A stretch of DNA of 5,745 bases from Clostridia bacterium. Its GTDB lineage: Bacteria; Bacillota; Clostridia; Christensenellales; Borkfalkiaceae. The notes beneath the pieces are model-generated. The model was not told where the DNA came from, ran no database searches, and saw only the letters and a list, made by a program, of their open reading frames with translations. A program made the position numbers and the translations under genes. Below are positions 5,226 through 5,745 of the stretch, one piece after another; positions within the stretch are counted from its first letter, which is position 1; every line of letters begins with the position of its first letter. Location: contig JAIDIR010000198.1 of assembly GCA_029052615.1 (NCBI GenBank), positions 1-5,745 of the forward strand, given 5' to 3'.

Positions 5226-5745
5226 TCAATTTCCCCCAGAAGAAAATAGTGAAAAGCTTTACAATGGTAATAATGTTTATAATACCTACAAGCTTTAAGT
5301 AATAGTTGATATGTGAATGTTCGTAGTTTAAAACCGCATAGTTTTTTAATTTGGTTTTACCGCCGTTAATCTTTACGAAGGTATAAACAGCGTCGGTAAG
5401 TGCCTTGTTTGCAAGTGCAAAATATGCGTTGTCGGGATTTTGAATACCGTAATCACCCAGCTGCACGATTTTGGTAATACAAAGACTGTTGAACAATTTT
5501 AACCAGTTTGTCGTCGTCAAAATTTTGTCGTCTTCTTTTTCTTTATCCTTCTCTTTTACCAATTTCGGCTTTCTTTCGGTATTGATATTCAATATCGTAA
5601 AAAGCCTGTACAGCGTGATGTTTATACCCGCATATCTTTCGGACGTCGAAACGTAAACGTAATTAAATACGTGCACGGGAAAGATCGCTATAAAAAACGA
5701 TATTGCAGAGATATATACCAACGCGTCATTCACAAAACTATTATC
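5215..5745 (-). CDS. Membrane protein resembling YtfI/DUF2953 (5' end at window edge)
   Basis: At least 172 residues, with a GTG start candidate at 5733. The frame stays open to the right edge (four more codons, D-N-S-F) and no Shine-Dalgarno is visible, so a few or more N-terminal residues may be missing. Numbering from the GTG: a hydrophobic segment at about 4-28, a highly charged Lys/Glu/Asp linker (53-70), a polar central part with ITKIVQLGDYGIQNPDNAYFAL (86-107), and a second hydrophobic stretch (148-166) before a basic tail. The position immediately before gerW, the terminal hydrophobic segments and the general pattern around GIQNPDNAYFAL fit YtfI/DUF2953, a poorly understood forespore-associated family. 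I recognise it mainly by context and general shape, not by a firm motif. It ends with UAA inside gerW (11-base overlap). By eye it is more AT-rich than the other genes. Confidence 0.65.
   Translation of the reverse strand, partial: DNSFVNDALVYISAISFFIAIFPVHVFNYVYVSTSERYAGINITLYRLFTILNINTERKPKLVKEKDKEKEDDKILTTTNWLKLFNSLCITKIVQLGDYGIQNPDNAYFALANKALTDAVYTFVKINGGKTKLKNYAVLNYEHSHINYYLKLVGIINIITIVKLFTIFFWGKLNER

Noticed and set aside
1..5745. Search for CRISPR repeats, insertion-sequence ends, tRNA/rRNA genes, riboswitches or a defence/toxin-antitoxin system.
   Set aside because: No direct-repeat arrays, transposase motifs, cloverleaf-like sequence or gene-free region above 138 bases were found; the layout is compact core chromosome.

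Overview
This window looks like chromosomal core sequence from a low-to-moderate GC, spore-forming or spore-derived Clostridia-type Firmicute. The clues are a GerW/YtfJ-family sporulation gene beside a DacF-like carboxypeptidase, a Gram-positive type LexA with an SOS-like box at its promoter, purine-rich GGAGG ribosome sites, and TTG/GTG start codons. No species can be named from this alone.

Left part (1-2155, + strand): the 3' portion of a tyrosine recombinase of the Xer/integrase superfamily, with all catalytic residues present, is followed 5 bases later by the ribosome-associated GTPase hflX. The two probably share a transcript. hflX meets a small gene on the opposite strand tail to tail (2152-2337), and their UAA stop codons overlap inside one TTTAAA palindrome. 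The small gene encodes a 61-residue protein with eight regularly spaced cysteines, probably binding Fe-S or Zn. I cannot assign it a function.

Centre (2338-3117): a 138-base divergent intergenic region holds a clear promoter for each direction. The lexA-side promoter has a perfect extended -10 and an imperfect LexA-box-like palindrome touching its -35, which suggests SOS autoregulation. lexA (2476-3084) has a wHTH domain, an Ala-Gly cleavage site and the Ser/Lys dyad. Its wHTH domain also carries three cysteines, including a CxxC. A bidirectional hairpin terminator (3091-3117) separates lexA from the convergent right-hand operon.

Right part (3124-5745, - strand): a tightly packed operon, read right to left, contains a membrane protein resembling YtfI/DUF2953 (cut by the window edge), gerW (ytfJ), a DacF-like D-Ala-D-Ala carboxypeptidase starting at a TTG inside gerW, and rluB (a 23S rRNA pseudouridine synthase). 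It resembles the sporulation/cell-wall cluster of Firmicutes, but no spmA/spmB genes lie between the carboxypeptidase and rluB. The carboxypeptidase also ends without the usual C-terminal amphipathic anchor.

Almost everything is recognisable housekeeping, and I see no mobile element, CRISPR array, tRNA/rRNA gene or defence system. There is no gene-free stretch longer than 138 bases. The least explained items are the eight-cysteine protein divergent from lexA, the cysteines in LexA's DNA-binding domain, and the anchor-less carboxypeptidase.
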